From contig CP034986.1 of assembly GCA_004026145.2 (NCBI GenBank), positions 11,726,804 to 11,790,803 of the forward strand: a stretch of 64,000 bases of DNA, given 5' to 3'. The position numbers and the translations under genes were made by a program. Source of the stretch: Takifugu bimaculatus (lineage: Eukaryota > Chordata > Actinopteri > Tetraodontiformes > Tetraodontidae). The notes below the pieces were generated by a model, which was not told the DNA's origin, ran no database searches, and saw nothing but the letters and a program-made list of their open reading frames with translations. Below, piece after piece: positions 22,256 to 34,060 of this stretch; the stretch's first letter is position 1, and each line of letters begins with the position of its first letter.

Positions 22256-23706
22256 ATGTTGGGGGCAGGATACTTAAACCTGACTGCTTCCTGCTTTACA
22301 GAGAACAGAGGCCACACATGCTAATGCTATAACTCCTCTGGTGACACCGCTCTTAATGGAAGCGGGAGGGGAGCCTGAAGAGAGTCGGGTCAGGGATCAA
22401 TCGGTACCGTGGGAAGCTTTTTAAGACTCAACCCTTATTTGAGATGTTAAAATGCAGCCCGTCAGGGGGAGCATCTTCACCGATGTGATGTCGTGATGGG
22501 CAGCAGCAGCATCAGAGCTCAGAACTTTGGTTAGGCTAGCTTGTTTCATGCATCAGCTGTTCCTGTTTGAGGAAAAATGAAGTCCTACATGGGTGTGATG
22601 GTCTGGAAAATCATCCACCTAAAAGATTGATCATAAAAGCCCATTTCTGTTATTTGATCAGGATTTATTAAAGGGGAAACACACCGCCAACTTTTCCTTT
22701 GGGAAAGGAAAGCATCTAAAACTAGAGGCCTGCTCCTCGACACTCTGAACATCCCTCCCAGAATCCTCCTAAACACACAACGGGAATATCAGGATCTATG
22801 AAGCAGCAAGCCGGCACCTGCATAAATCAGAATTTTCTGTCTCTGTGAATGGCAGCTGGGAGCATAACAAGGCAAAAGTTGCGCGAACTTTAATGCAGTG
22901 AGTGACGAGCAGCCGACTGTAGCTGCGTGTCTGCCTCACTGCGGCAGAAAAGCGCAGAAGAAAAAAGAAATCACTTGTTCCTCTGAAGGAAAACGCTGTC
23001 ATCTGCTGTTTGCTCGCTCCGGCTGGCCGCCCTCTTCTTGTTCCGAGATTGTCCTGTTGTGTTTCGGGGCTGCTCCCTCGACAGAGCCGCCGCAGAATGA
23101 AGATATTTGTTCCCTCCCAGGTAGCGCTGGCACGCGCCGCCGCTGCCTTGGCTCGCAGAGACAATTAGCCGACACCTGCTGCAGCAGATTGTTCTGGCAG
23201 GTTTCTGCTGCTCCTGACGCCTCCGACACCACCATCTGGCCTGGGGAAGGTGTTGCACAGGTCGCCAGGAGCGGCTCAGAGAGAGAAGAAAACAGGCCCG
23301 AGGGAGGAGAGCAGGCTGACGGATTCCTCGTTTTAGGCTGATTACGGCCTCCGATTGAACACCTGGTCTCTGTCGCTCGTGGAGAATCTGACCAGGCTGA
23401 TTATTGTTACTAATCCTGCACGATTCTTAAATATAACACTGTAAATATAAAGGATGCAGGATCCACTCCTCTTCTTCAATACAACACCAAACTGAGTGGA
23501 TTTATTTGATCTTCTCACTTTTATACACTGTTGCGCTTTAATGAGGAGTCGCACAACTATTGTGTTCCAGGATGACGGGATCATTCCTGAGGGGGTTGGA
23601 CTATGACCTGGGTGTCTGTCTTAGACCTCCTTGCACTGATCACATGACACAAACCACCGGTGAAGAAGCAGCCTGGCCTCTTCCGCCCCCTCCAACCAAT
23701 CAGCAG

Positions 23707-23839
23707 TCCTGTACCTCTGGAACGTTACACCTCAGATGGCTCACACTTGCTGGCACGTGAGCATACAGAGGCCTACGAGAGGTTCCTGAGTCCCCCCCAC
23801 TCAAATGAAGGGGCCATCGTGATCAGGGACTTCTCTAAG
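23707..23839 (+). CDS. Candidate internal coding exon, unknown product
   Basis: A pyrimidine-rich acceptor ending CAGCAG precedes the segment and a donor AAG|GTGTGTG follows it. The 133-base interval is open in a frame whose first base completes a codon, giving 44 residues. They begin PVPLERYTSDG and end IVIRDFSK, and codon choice (CTG, GAG, GCC, ATC, GTG, AAG) is vertebrate-like. No domain is recognisable and no partner exon was found nearby, so this may be chance, an exon of a non-coding transcript, or a fragment of a degenerate element. The evidence is well below that for the exon at 62783-63026. Confidence 0.25.
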
Positions 23840-25999
23840 GTGTGTGTTAGTCTCTGAAATGATATCATATGAAGACAGAGGATTCCACTTGAATGGTGAC
23901 GGTAACCAGAGAGCTTCTAATGTGTAACTGGGTAAACAACTTAAGCAAGTTCGGTTCCATGCCAAATAGAACATCATCAGTAATCGAACACACGTCTCTG
24001 ATTGTGTCTGAGACCGAACACACAGATGCTGAGCGTCGGCCTTCTGATGCTCCCGTTTTATCCATGGCCCTGCACAGCTGCTCACCTTATAGCCAGCAGT
24101 GCTCACTTTAACCCCCAACCTTGCCTCCAAGGTACACACTGCATGTGTGTGTGTACAGATGTGTGGATGAGTGTACAGTGCATGTAGAGGCTTGTGCGCG
24201 TGTGTGTTTTGCGTGTAGAAAACGTTGGCAGGGTCAGGCCTCAGAGGCCAGGCTTGCTGGCTGCTTTCCTGCGTCGACTGTGTGTGTGTTCCTCCGTGTG
24301 CGAGCTCGGTCTGCTCGACCCCACATGCGCACATAGATCCAGGTAGGGGGGGGGGCATGTATTATTCATATCTGCGGTGAAGGAGGGGGTCAGAGGAGCA
24401 GAGCGGCTCCTGCTGTGTCGTACAAGTGGGTTTAGATGTGGGCCGGCTGGTCAATGTCGACTTTCATTTCCTGGTTTGTGCTGTTTGGGATCACGCAGTG
24501 TGAGCTCGCAACTTGAGTGCATCTTATAGGAAATCCTCCCGCGAGGTTCTACTGAGATCACTATGGATGTGGAAAATGGCTGGATAAATACTGGCAGGAA
24601 GCACTGTGGAGACTGTGCTCGGCTGGATATCTTTGTCAAGTGCAAGGTTCTCCGGGTGCTCGTTTTAGGATGTTAGCAAGACAGCCAAGAGTTAGCAGTG
24701 AAATATGCTGAGATTATTGGGACAGGTCAGAGAAGAAGCGGAAACTTGTCCCAGGATATTATTGCTAAACTGCAGGACCATGGCACAGTCACACGGTTTT
24801 CCAGTCAAAGATTGAGGAATCGCTCCTTGTCTCCTTCCAATAATTCGAGGGAAGAATTCCAGGAGAGCGCTCCAGAGTGTGCACAGGTGAATCAAGTGTT
24901 TGGGAGCAGATTAGGGACGGGGCAGTCCAACTGGTTCACAGTTAATCCCATGAAAGCACCTTGACCCCTGCAGATATGCAGATGTCCTCTAACCGTTGCT
25001 CTAACAGTTCTCTCCATTCATCGCCGCGGAACAGAGACAAAAAAACACAGGCGGCAGCAGCAGCTTCGCCCACACAGCCTGCAAAGCCTCCCTGGATCAC
25101 ACAACCACTTTTCCTGTCGGTTCAAACATGTCTGCATGGCCTAAGGGGCGAAGAACGAGTTAGGCACCTCTTAGCCTTACACCTTGGCATTAGAAACGCA
25201 GAGGTTGCCAGAGTTCACTTCTCTCTGCATGCATGAGGTGTGTGGTTTTTGTGTCTCTGGACGGGTACGATGCAATCCGAGGTGTGAAGAGACAGCAACA
25301 GACAACACAGGAACAGACCTGCATAATGGAGCACAGATAGCCCTTCTCAGTTCACTGCTAACACCTCAGGCGCGCTCCGCAAGGAGGAAGACACAGGCGG
25401 GGAAAAAACAACTTGTAATTGAGCAGACAGCAGAACAACTCCTCCAGACTTCTGTGAAGTTGCACCGCCGTTGTTTGGCCTGGCTGGGCGAAAGTTGTCT
25501 GGCGCGCAATCTGTGAAGGGAGCGAGTCTTTGATTTAGGGTCTGGAAACACCTTGGTCCTGTACAAACACAGACGCTGCAGGCTTAAGGGCGCTACGGCA
25601 TTGATTTAGAGTCGGACACAACCATCAGAACTTCACACACCTAGATGGAGTTTGTGTCCATGTGCTACCGCTGGTACCTTCAGAGGTTTCCCCCTCGTTC
25701 GCCCTCACCAGATGAGACAACTACCAGCAAGAAATGGCGCTTTAAAAGGCAAGATTTTCAAGTTTGCTTTGGGCAAAGAGACTTTGAAGCATCTCGACTT
25801 CTATTAAAGGCAGAGGGGGTGGGGGGGTGCCGTAGGGGAGAGAAAAATCAATGTTGACACAAAAAAGCATGCTAGCTATTGCTGGAAATCCACACGGATG
25901 TAAGATTCCAACTTTGAGAGTATAACCAACCATGTGAACTTTGTTTTGTCCGTTTGTGAGAGTGCGGCTTCACTTCACTGCCTGCATTTAAAGCCAATT
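23840..25999. other. Non-coding stretch
   Basis: Holds GTGT-rich but irregular sequence at 24140-24330 and a G-run near 24344-24354. The minus-strand 185-codon frame at 23801-24358 crosses this low-complexity DNA and is not supported. An 88-codon plus-strand frame at 24698-24964 has no recognisable domain. Confidence 0.4.
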
Positions 26000-26440
26000 A
26001 GATGATAAATCACAGATCTGCACCATTAAACTGCTTCAGATAGATTCCAACTACATCATTTGATGTTTTAGCCACCGGAAACAGAGTTTGAGAGTGGAGA
26101 ATATCCAAGCGAACTGTGACGCGGGGAATATCTTTATAATTGACTGTGTTTGTGTCGACATCAGGAAATTCCGATCTTAGACATTTTAGATTTTCACCAC
26201 ATCAGCGGTTGAGCCTGGATGACAGAGTGGATCCAAAGGGATTCCTCCAAATAGACTGGAGCCACTCCCACGCGTGTCCCTCTAGCAGGGAATTAGAAGA
26301 CTGCTTAAAGAGACTAAACCGTTTTAAAATTTTTGCAACTGAAGCATTCGCTGTAGTTTTTTCTTCAGTGGGATAAATCTGCAGGTGACGCTGCATCATT
26401 AGACACATTTTGGCCTAATTAAAGTACCTCAAGTCGTTAG
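26000..26440. promoter_or_regulatory. Enhancer-like unique block
   Basis: Contains CCAATTAGATGATAAATC, CATCATTTGATG, TTATAATTGAC, GGAATTAGAAG, GCATCATTAG and GCCTAATTAAAG, with no simple repeats. Regulatory role inferred from motif density. Confidence 0.28.
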
Positions 26441-27060
26441 CCGCGCGGGTTTGTGCCAAACGCCAAGTGAGAGGATCGCCTCTGTTGGTAAATGGACCAG
26501 GATTTGTGACACTGCTCTTCACATCAAAGCTTCCACTCAAAGGCAAGATGGAGATGAAAAACTGCCCTGAACCCTTCCAAGCCCAGAAAAACTGTGGTGG
26601 GTGTATGAACCTCCAAGAGCGTTCTCGACACAGAGGAAGAGAGATGCACTGAAGGAGTTTAACTTCACAGTATCACGGTGTCCTTTCCGTTGCTGCAAAT
26701 TAACTAACAGGTGGTAGCTAGGAGGTTTGGAAGTACGGATCTGAGGAGGAGAGAGGTTGGCCAAGAGGTAGAGCCCAGACTGCAGCCTCCCCAGTCCTGT
26801 GATCTGACTCCAAGCTGGCAGCAACGCTATCAACAACGGAGACTGCAGATGTTGCCGGGTTCCCCTTTCTCCTCCAACATGGCCCTCAGCTTTTTTTACC
26901 CCCACTGCTTCCCTCCCTGAGCTCGTGTGTGTTTGTGTGTGCTGAGTAGGAGGTCCTGCGAGCAAATCCTGATCAAGGCCTCTGACTGTGACAAGCAGTG
27001 TCAGGGCTTCTCTAAGTACTTCTCTTCTTCTCTTGTTCGTGTGCGAGGAGCCCAACTACG

Positions 27061-27134
27061 TGTGTGTGTGTGTGTGTGCGTGCGTGCGTGCCTGTGGGTG
27101 TGTGTGTGCCTGCGTGTGTGTGTACGTGCGTGCG
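27061..27134 (+). repeat. (GT)n microsatellite, heavily interrupted
   Basis: About 74 bases of GT/GC/CG variant repeat. Confidence 0.9.
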
Positions 27135-27540
27135 CCCTGAGTGTGCTTCTGGCATCTTTCTGTAACTATTCTCTCTTTGTAGCTATGTGTCAAAGGAACC
27201 ATTGTTCCCATCATTTGTGTGTGTGTAAGTGTATTATTCTTTGATAAAAAACTTCATTCTTTCTTTGCTTATTTTGCACATTATATATCATTTTTATCAT
27301 ACTTTATCGAAGCAGATAAACAGATTTAAAAAGATAACAGATTTTTACACATCGCCACCCGACACAACAGTTTCATTGGTTGAAGAACTGCTTGCATACC
27401 TGAAAAAGCTGATGTGTAAATTATTGCTCAGGCAGAAACAAATAATTTATTGAGCAAAAAAAATCTAAAATTCCATTCTCAATATTCTTATTGGATCAAG
27501 ATTTTAATCAGGCGATTTGGTCAGCTACGTGTGCCTATTT

Positions 27541-27560
27541 GTGTGTGTGTGTGTGTGTGT
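27541..27560 (+). repeat. (GT)10 microsatellite
   Basis: Twenty bases of GT repeat. Confidence 0.9.
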
Positions 27561-28184
27561 CTGACATCTGTGAATGGATGGATGGGACACTCGTCCCTGT
27601 TGAGTTCCTCCACACGACTGTTAAATTCCATCTTTGATTGATTGCTCTGAAGATCTGTGATCACGTGACCATCCGGGTCATGTGACTTTTTAATTTGCCC
27701 CGTGTTGGGTATTCCTTCTGTCCTTCAGGCAGGTATTTTATTTCTCTGGAAATCTTCAGCTGCAGAGAAAGGTGCGTGGACAGCCCACTCCGGTGGCTCC
27801 TGCAGCCTGCTGCTCGTCTTTGGCTCAGGCTGGATTGTTCTTGGCAGCCCGGTGAGACTTCTCCATGTTCTGAACCATTTGAAAGCTTTATGAAATCTGC
27901 CATCATGACGGCAGCAACCAAAAAACAAGAGTGCATTGTGCACCACCTGCTCCACACACTTAGGTGGCTTTAAATATGCAGGCGTAATGGCACCTATCTG
28001 CTCCAAATGATGCTAACTGCAAACACGAGAAGCTGGAGAGGGAGGAAGGGATATTCCAGAACAGCCACTAATCCCAGCGTCGACTGTCTTTACTACAAGT
28101 TTAAAGAAACACCAGACAAATATTTACATGTGAATCAACATGCCAACGCATATGCCAGAAAAGGCCCCGTTTCCTGCAGTTGGT

Positions 28185-28209
28185 GGGGGGCAGGGAGGGG
28201 GGTGGGGGG
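28185..28209 (+). other. Compact G-quadruplex-capable tract
   Basis: Four G-runs (6, 3, 6 and 6 bases) are separated by loops of one or two bases, a very compact arrangement expected to fold stably. Folding was not tested. Confidence 0.55.
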
Positions 28210-29582
28210 TACATATCTGACAGGAGTGGACTTGAAGAATCCATATCAGTCAAATCCCGTTATTGACTCAAGCCGACAGGAAGTTCAGAGGAGCAGAGGT
28301 AGAAAAAAAAGATGGAGTCTGTGAATATCGAACCATCTGTCCGTCCCCGAGAGCGCCGCAAATTGCTCAGCTCACACATGATTCGTGGACGCTCGCAACA
28401 CTCCTCCAGTCTTCAGACCCAACAAAGAGGTTCAAGACAGACATGCACATTATCTTTACTGTCAGAAGAACTTCTCGGAAGGGCTGAAATAAAGTGCCTG
28501 AATCAGATATCGCACCATGTGATGTCAACGTGTTTCAGTGAGAAAGTTTGAAAATATTCGCTTGTTCTCACACACAGCAGCAGGACACTTGGGAAACAGC
28601 TCAAGCCACGCCCACCTGCATCCTGATTGGTCATCAAGCGTCTTGGCCCCACCCCCGCACTAAGGAGGAAGTCCAGACTGTGATGACGAGGTTCTCTCTG
28701 GTCATGATGGACAGCTCTTCAGCACGCTGTTTCAGGAAGAAACAAACATCGGAGAATTTCCTCCAAGAACAAAACCTCAGCACGTACAGGAGAGAGCAGC
28801 GTTTCTATTTCCCCACCTTAAATTTGGAGAGGGGATATTTTCATTGATTACTGTTATGGTTACGGCACATTTGTTCCTAAAATGACAGCGAATAGAGGAG
28901 ACGGAGTGGGAGGGAAGAACGAGAATGAACTCTGTGAGAGAGAGCGAATAGGTGCATTTTACTGTTTGTAAAGGTTTGCAAATGGAAACATTGACACATG
29001 GATAAAGTAAAACTTCATCCAAGTAAAACAACCATCAATCCCAACATCTCTTATTAATTTACTCATCCAAACATGCGCGCAACAACTGTCACAAATGTAA
29101 CTTTGATAGCTTAATAAATGTCCTATTTACTATTTCTGAAGTGAGTCCATTAGCCCCGCCTTCCCTCAATATTTTTTCCCCAACATTCAGGCAGCAAAAA
29201 TACACTTCTGCTAAATGTGTATTAGCATCACAGAGTTTGGGTCTTGTCCCTTTTTATTCTTTGGCGTGAACCAAAGACTGAGACAGAATTTTAACAATGA
29301 AGATAAAGCAGAAACTCAGTAATGTAATGGTCCTGTGATCTGCTGACCCTAAAGCTAATGTCTCTTTCAGGGGCTTTCTTAGTCAGCCATCAAAGTGGGT
29401 TCATGTTAGCCTGCACCTTCACCTCACACGTATATTAGCTGTTAGGTGTACGAGTGTGTCGCACTCGATATCCGGTCAATGTCCACTTCACACACACATA
29501 TCGGCGCCGTAAAGGATAGAGCGAACTTTGGCATTCGGGGATGGTCCATTTCCTGGTTGACCGCTTCAGCAGCTCCCACCGA

Positions 29583-29601
29583 GGGGAGGGAGGGGGCGGG
29601 G
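29583..29601 (+). other. Compact G-quadruplex-capable tract
   Basis: G-runs of 4, 3, 5 and 4 bases with single-base loops in 19 bases on the plus strand. Confidence 0.5.
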
Positions 29602-29901
29602 TCATTACTCCTCCCATCACAGGAGCTCAACTCGCAGCCTGCAGATGCTAACCTTTTCTCGCCCCTCCAAAACTAAATCAATAACACTTTGGCCAGGAAC
29701 AGAAACACTGTGTTGGCATTAATCACCTGCCCTTCCATGCTTGACTCTGCAGTTTGTTCCTCCATGTCTGTTTGGGCTGGATGTAATGGATGGTGGACTG
29801 TGTGGGAGAGACCCAGGCCACTGGTTTCCCAGCTGAAAACCGGCTGTTTTTGAGTCCAGTCATCAGTCAGGGCTGAACGACTGGAAACAATGAGGGGTTA
29901 A

Positions 29902-29996
29902 CTGTGAGGTCAAGTCAAGTAGCCCAAAATTACAAAGTTTACAAGTCTGACCCAGAGGGCTCAACAATCTGGATCGCATATGAAAGCCATTATCAC
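29902..29996 (+). repeat. Possible degenerate dispersed teleost repeat
   Basis: The words AATTACAAAG, CAGAGGGCTCAACAATCTG and the following GATCGCATATGA resemble a dispersed teleost repeat in which CAGAGGGCTTTACAATCTG is common. This recall is approximate; a repeat library search would confirm or refute it. The repeat may extend to about 30500, which has the same AT-rich character. Confidence 0.35.
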
Positions 29997-30371
29997 AGTC
30001 ATGTGATCCAGCTGATGAAGTCTCGGGAGTAGGGTCGCCGTCCCGGCAAAGACAGGTCAGGTAATAAAGTATTACTGGGAACTAATGCCAACAAGGAGTT
30101 GTTAGAAACCCAAACTCTCAAATTAGAGTTTGAAGAAGGGACCAACAGTTTTAAAAGACTCATCACTCGACGGTCAGACAATTAAAACCGGGCTGAGAAT
30201 GGTGGATTGGAGGCACGTATTCGGACTAAGCAAACTGAAATTAGCAGCTTTATTTATGCTACAGGTGAGAATCTTAGAGAAAACCTTAACCCAAAAGTGG
30301 AACTCTAGAAGGCTAAATCCTTGTATTAGGCTATCAAAGCTGACCATTCCCAGGTCATCAAATACCGATGC

Positions 30372-30402
30372 TATCAGCTTCCTGCATCACAGGAAGCTGA
30401 TA
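30372..30402. repeat. Perfect 13-base-pair hairpin
   Basis: The 13 bases at 30372-30384 are exactly complementary to 30390-30402 around a five-base CATCA loop. It lies in AT-rich DNA next to a possible degenerate repeat. It is too short for a microRNA precursor, and no flanking stem was seen. Confidence 0.8.
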
Positions 30403-32100
30403 CTTTGGGTCAGGAGATGGTTTGAGGTATTTAACCACCCAGTTTCACTCAGCTTTCCTGGAATCAACAATGATAAAACGACATAAACAAGCCTCCTGTC
30501 ACGGCTCTTGTTGGCAAATCAGATCCCCTAGAAATGCCTTTAGGTGTGTGGCAGGAAGTGTGTTTCTATCTGGCCATCTGGACAGCATAAACATCCCTGG
30601 ACGAATGCGCCCCGTCTCCTCTGAGATTAGGCGGCGTGCACGCCAATCACTTTAATCATCTGAATAGTCATTTCAGGGTCAAAAGATTTCCCGTTTGGGC
30701 TTCTTTTCGAATCTGCATCCTGATTTGATTTGAGTGAATTCAGCCCACCGTTTGGCTTGCGTCGCACTCCTCGAGTGCTCCCTGTCCTTCCTGTGATTGC
30801 ATTAGCGGCGCCTCGTATCAGCCCTGCAGCCCATCCACATAAATGCTCCTCTCCACGGCTCTTGTGTAAGCACACACAGGTGCAGCCATACAGGGCCGAG
30901 CTTGAACTGGCAGGAAACAGGTGTCTGGCTATTGATAGCATCCTGATGAGGGTTGGTGGGTAAGTGAGGGGACGGGGGGGGGCCCAACGAAATGCAGGCT
31001 CTGAAAAATCAGGTGGGTTGTTGTGCCAGTCGCTGACTGCGGTGGCTGCTAATTGTTAACAACGATTTTCAGTCTATTTTTGCGGCCTGGTGCCAGATGG
31101 TCGTGGTTGGCGGTGGAAATAAAGAGATGGAAGCTGGTGTTTATAACAGGTTGTTGATTCCTGATGAAAAGGCACCTCGGGGACCACTTTACACCTGGCT
31201 TTAGAAGACCTGAAATTAGCAACAGCATGTGTAGGAGCACCGAGTGTGTGTTTTCATGCTTTTAGCGCAGTTTCAAATGTGAAAATATCAGTCTGCCTCA
31301 CATGGGACTTAAAGGAAAAGTAGGTGTTTACCCAAAGGGAGCTAAAGGTTTTTTAGGTTGCTTTTATTTTCATTTACAGACCAACAAAGATAAAAACTCT
31401 AAATATAATGTAAACTGTCTGAGCTGAACTTCAATACTCAACTCAAACAAACAGCCTTTGTCAATGTCCAAAGCCCAGATCAAAAAGCACCTTCTCCACA
31501 AACGTCATCAAACACCATCATATTAAATGTAACCAATGAAGCTAAATCAAGGAAGAAGTTGTTTCTTCCAGTTTGTTCCAAACTAATAAAACAGGGAAAA
31601 ATGGACTTTGTCTCATTAAACTGTATAACACAGTCGGTACGCTCCTGATTTCAATTAGACAAGCCTCTTCTTCTTCCACTTCTTCTTCTGAACTTATATC
31701 AGCGGATTTAATTGAAATATTATAATCAAGAGTCAGAGCATGAAATTGAAATACAGAGAGTGGAGAAATAGCAGAAGTTTGTTTTGGAGGAACACACAAA
31801 AGCGACCTCGCACAGAACACTACGGCGCCTCCCGTGGCGAGAGAGCCTCCCTGCACCCGCAAGACTGGCAAAATCGAACCTTAAACACCCTAATCCTCCA
31901 ATTACAGGTCTTCAGCGGCTGTGGTGAGATGGGAACTGTGATAAGTGTAGTTGGGAGCGAGAGGAGGAGGAACAGTAGGAGGTGAAACCCACACAGGTAC
32001 GGCTGTCACGGGTAATTACCTTCTCAGTGCTGGTGGCTCTTCAAGCTGCCAGTTGACTGTCAGAGGGATCAGTTTACTTATGTCTGCAGACGGAGGGTGC

Positions 32101-32149
32101 GCGTGTGTGTGTGGGTGTGTGTGGGTGTGTGTGTGTGTGGGGGGGGGGG
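32101..32149 (+). repeat. Compound (GT)n-(G)n repeat
   Basis: GT array with GGG interruptions ending in a run of about 11 G. Confidence 0.94.
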
Positions 32150-32301
32150 TTCCTGCTCAAAGTGTGCCTTTCAAATAGAAAGAGTGTGAGACTCGACAGA
32201 GATCAAGTGATAGGAGCAGATGAGGAACTAAGAGGTTGTTTGTTAAAACTGGTCGCGTGAAAAGGCTCTAAGTAAGACAGCATGTACCTGAGGACAGAAG
32301 T

Positions 32302-32332
32302 CACACACACCCCCCCCCACACACACACACAC
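32302..32332 (+). repeat. Compound (CA)n-(C)n-(CA)n repeat
   Basis: Two CA tracts flank a run of ten C, making it the same kind of compound on the opposite strand. Confidence 0.92.
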
Positions 32333-32705
32333 CTTTGAATGCACCCACAGAGAAGTGAAAAGGTAGTGGGCCGATAGGAGAGCTCGCTGTGCAAACAGGC
32401 GAACACAAAGAGGGCAGCGTGTGTTAAGAGGCAGGCAGGTAATAGAGCAGACATAATGGGAGCTAAGTACCTGTAATCCTCAGAGATATCACTCCGGACA
32501 AGAGGGGAACTCTGGGTAATTCCCTCCGGTTGGTGTAATTGTTCCCGTGCCAGGTTGGAGTGTGTGCTGTGTTGTGGGGGAGGGTCCTGGCGGATGCGTG
32601 GGTGCAGTATCAGGTGTTCGAGGGTGTCAGCTGCTCTGAGTGCTTATTATTGATCCACAGAGTGTGTGTTGGAGGGTGTGTGAGAGCCCCACAGAAATGA
32701 GGGGT

Positions 32706-32724
32706 GGGGGGGGGGGGGGGGGGG
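32706..32724 (+). repeat. Poly-G run of 19
   Basis: An uninterrupted G homopolymer preceded by GGGGT. Confidence 0.95.
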
Positions 32725-33151
32725 TGCTGGCACCTACCTGATTCACTGGTTGGCGGGGCATCAGGTGCACCAGGTTAAGCTCATGACTGTGATGACGGAG
32801 GTGATATTTATCCTGAAACAGAAGGTGAGGAAAGGCGAGTGTCATCCTGATTCATCCTTGGTAGGCTCCGCCCCTCTGCCCGTCAGCTGCACTGGGAGCA
32901 GACCTCCCTACCTCGTGCTCGTTTCAAATGACTCAAAGTCCTCTCAGGTGTAGTAAGACTCCCTGCATTTGTCAAACACAATCAGAAAATATTTTAACAT
33001 TTGAAAAAGCAGCTAAAATCATTTGTCTTGATGCAAATACATCAATGTTCAGACGTTACGGAGCAGTTCTAAAACACCACAGACTCTTCTGATGATGAAC
33101 CTGATAAACCTTTTGGTGAAAATATGGTTATAAGCATCTGGAGGACGCATT

Positions 33152-33165
33152 CGGCCCTCTGGTGG
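33152..33165 (-). promoter_or_regulatory. CTCF-like motif, minus orientation
   Basis: The plus strand reads CGGCCCTCTGGTGG; the complement CCACCAGAGGGC matches the core CTCF consensus. CTCF binds such sites to insulate or loop chromatin. Motif match only; binding is not shown. Confidence 0.4.
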
Positions 33166-33552
33166 TGGGCTGCATGATTGAAGATGAACTGTTGCTCCAT
33201 AAACACCCAAACATTCTCATTTCAAACACATAACTGAGGATAAATGTGATGAACGACAATTATTTTAGCTTCTCTTCCTGATTTTAGTGATCTAAGATTT
33301 TATTTGTTGATTTTGCACATTTATTTCTTTATTCTTTACTTGTATTTACATGGGTGCGGTCTAAAAAACCTGTTCTTGGATAAGGACGTGATAAGTAAAA
33401 ACTGATTTAATCAAGGGGTGGTGACATCACACACAAGGTTCATTGTTTCACTCCCCAGATTAAAAACGCAGAAATTACAGAACTGATTATTTCCTTGAGG
33501 AAGAGAACTGCTGAGGTTTGAGTCAGTGTCAGAGAGATTACAGTCAATAATA

Positions 33553-33555
<3 letters not shown>

Positions 33556-33619
<64 letters not shown>
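33556..33619 (+). repeat. (GT)32 microsatellite
   Basis: Sixty-four uninterrupted bases of GT. Confidence 0.98.
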
Positions 33620-33620
<1 letters not shown>

Positions 33621-33894
33621 ATGTTAGAATGCTTCCACATGCATGCATTTCCTTGCACATGTGCCTGTCCCATTTCTTCTGGATATCCGCTAATTGTGCA
33701 TTTCATTTCTGCTCAAGTGGATCTTTAAAGGCAAAACAGATACTGAGAGTTGGAGCGCCGAGAGCAACGGCGAGCGGCGAGGAAAAAAAAAGATGAAATG
33801 GGCAAAAAAAAAAAATAACGGAACAGAGATAAGAAACAGGAAAGACAGCTGCTCTTTTCCTTCTCATTTCATCTAGTTATTGGTTAACTCGGTG

Positions 33895-34060
33895 GAAAGA
33901 AAGTAAATGTTCCAGGGATTTCAGGTCGGCCCCGGCCTTCACCAAGGTAGACGTGCACTCCACTTGAGGTCTAATTCAACTCTTGTGTAGTATTGATCGC
34001 GGCGGCGGCCACCAGGGAGCCGGTCTTTCCTTCGGCCAAGGTAGACAACGGTGGGAAAAA
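33895..34060. promoter_or_regulatory. Enhancer-like block with a weak CTCF motif
   Basis: The word CAAGGTAGAC occurs twice, at 33943-33952 and 34037-34046. Between them, CCACCAGGGAGCC at 34009-34021 resembles a CTCF core with one mismatch in the G-run. TCTAATTCAACTC and GTATTGATCGC are also present. Confidence 0.25.

Larger units (their letters stand above)
19721..23706. other. Non-coding stretch with large microsatellites
   Basis: Holds the CAA, GT-G and GT repeats listed separately. A 147-codon plus-strand frame at 22898-23341 overlaps minus-strand frames and has no motif. AT-rich patches near 21180-21220 and 21600-21780 are unremarkable. Confidence 0.4.
26441..29900. other. Non-coding stretch with GT-rich tracts
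   Basis: Holds two GT arrays and a G4-capable tract listed separately. The 172-codon minus-strand frame at 26537-27055 and the overlapping frames at 27661-28006 show no domains. The AT-rich part at 27230-27460 has no recognised element. Confidence 0.4.
30403..33894. other. Non-coding stretch with GT and G repeats
   Basis: Holds the microsatellites and poly-G listed separately plus a G-run at about 30974-30982. Open frames up to 109 codons lack motifs or overlap opposing frames. Confidence 0.4.

Noticed and set aside
23801..24358. 185-codon minus-strand open frame
   Set aside because: Driven by GT/CA-like low-complexity sequence giving His-Thr repeats.
24698..24964. 88-codon plus-strand frame, considered as a transposase N-terminus
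   Set aside because: It does not match the Tc1/mariner pattern as I know it and has no partner sequence downstream.
26537..27055. 172-codon minus-strand open frame
   Set aside because: No recognisable domain and mixed composition; overlaps plus-strand frames of the same quality.
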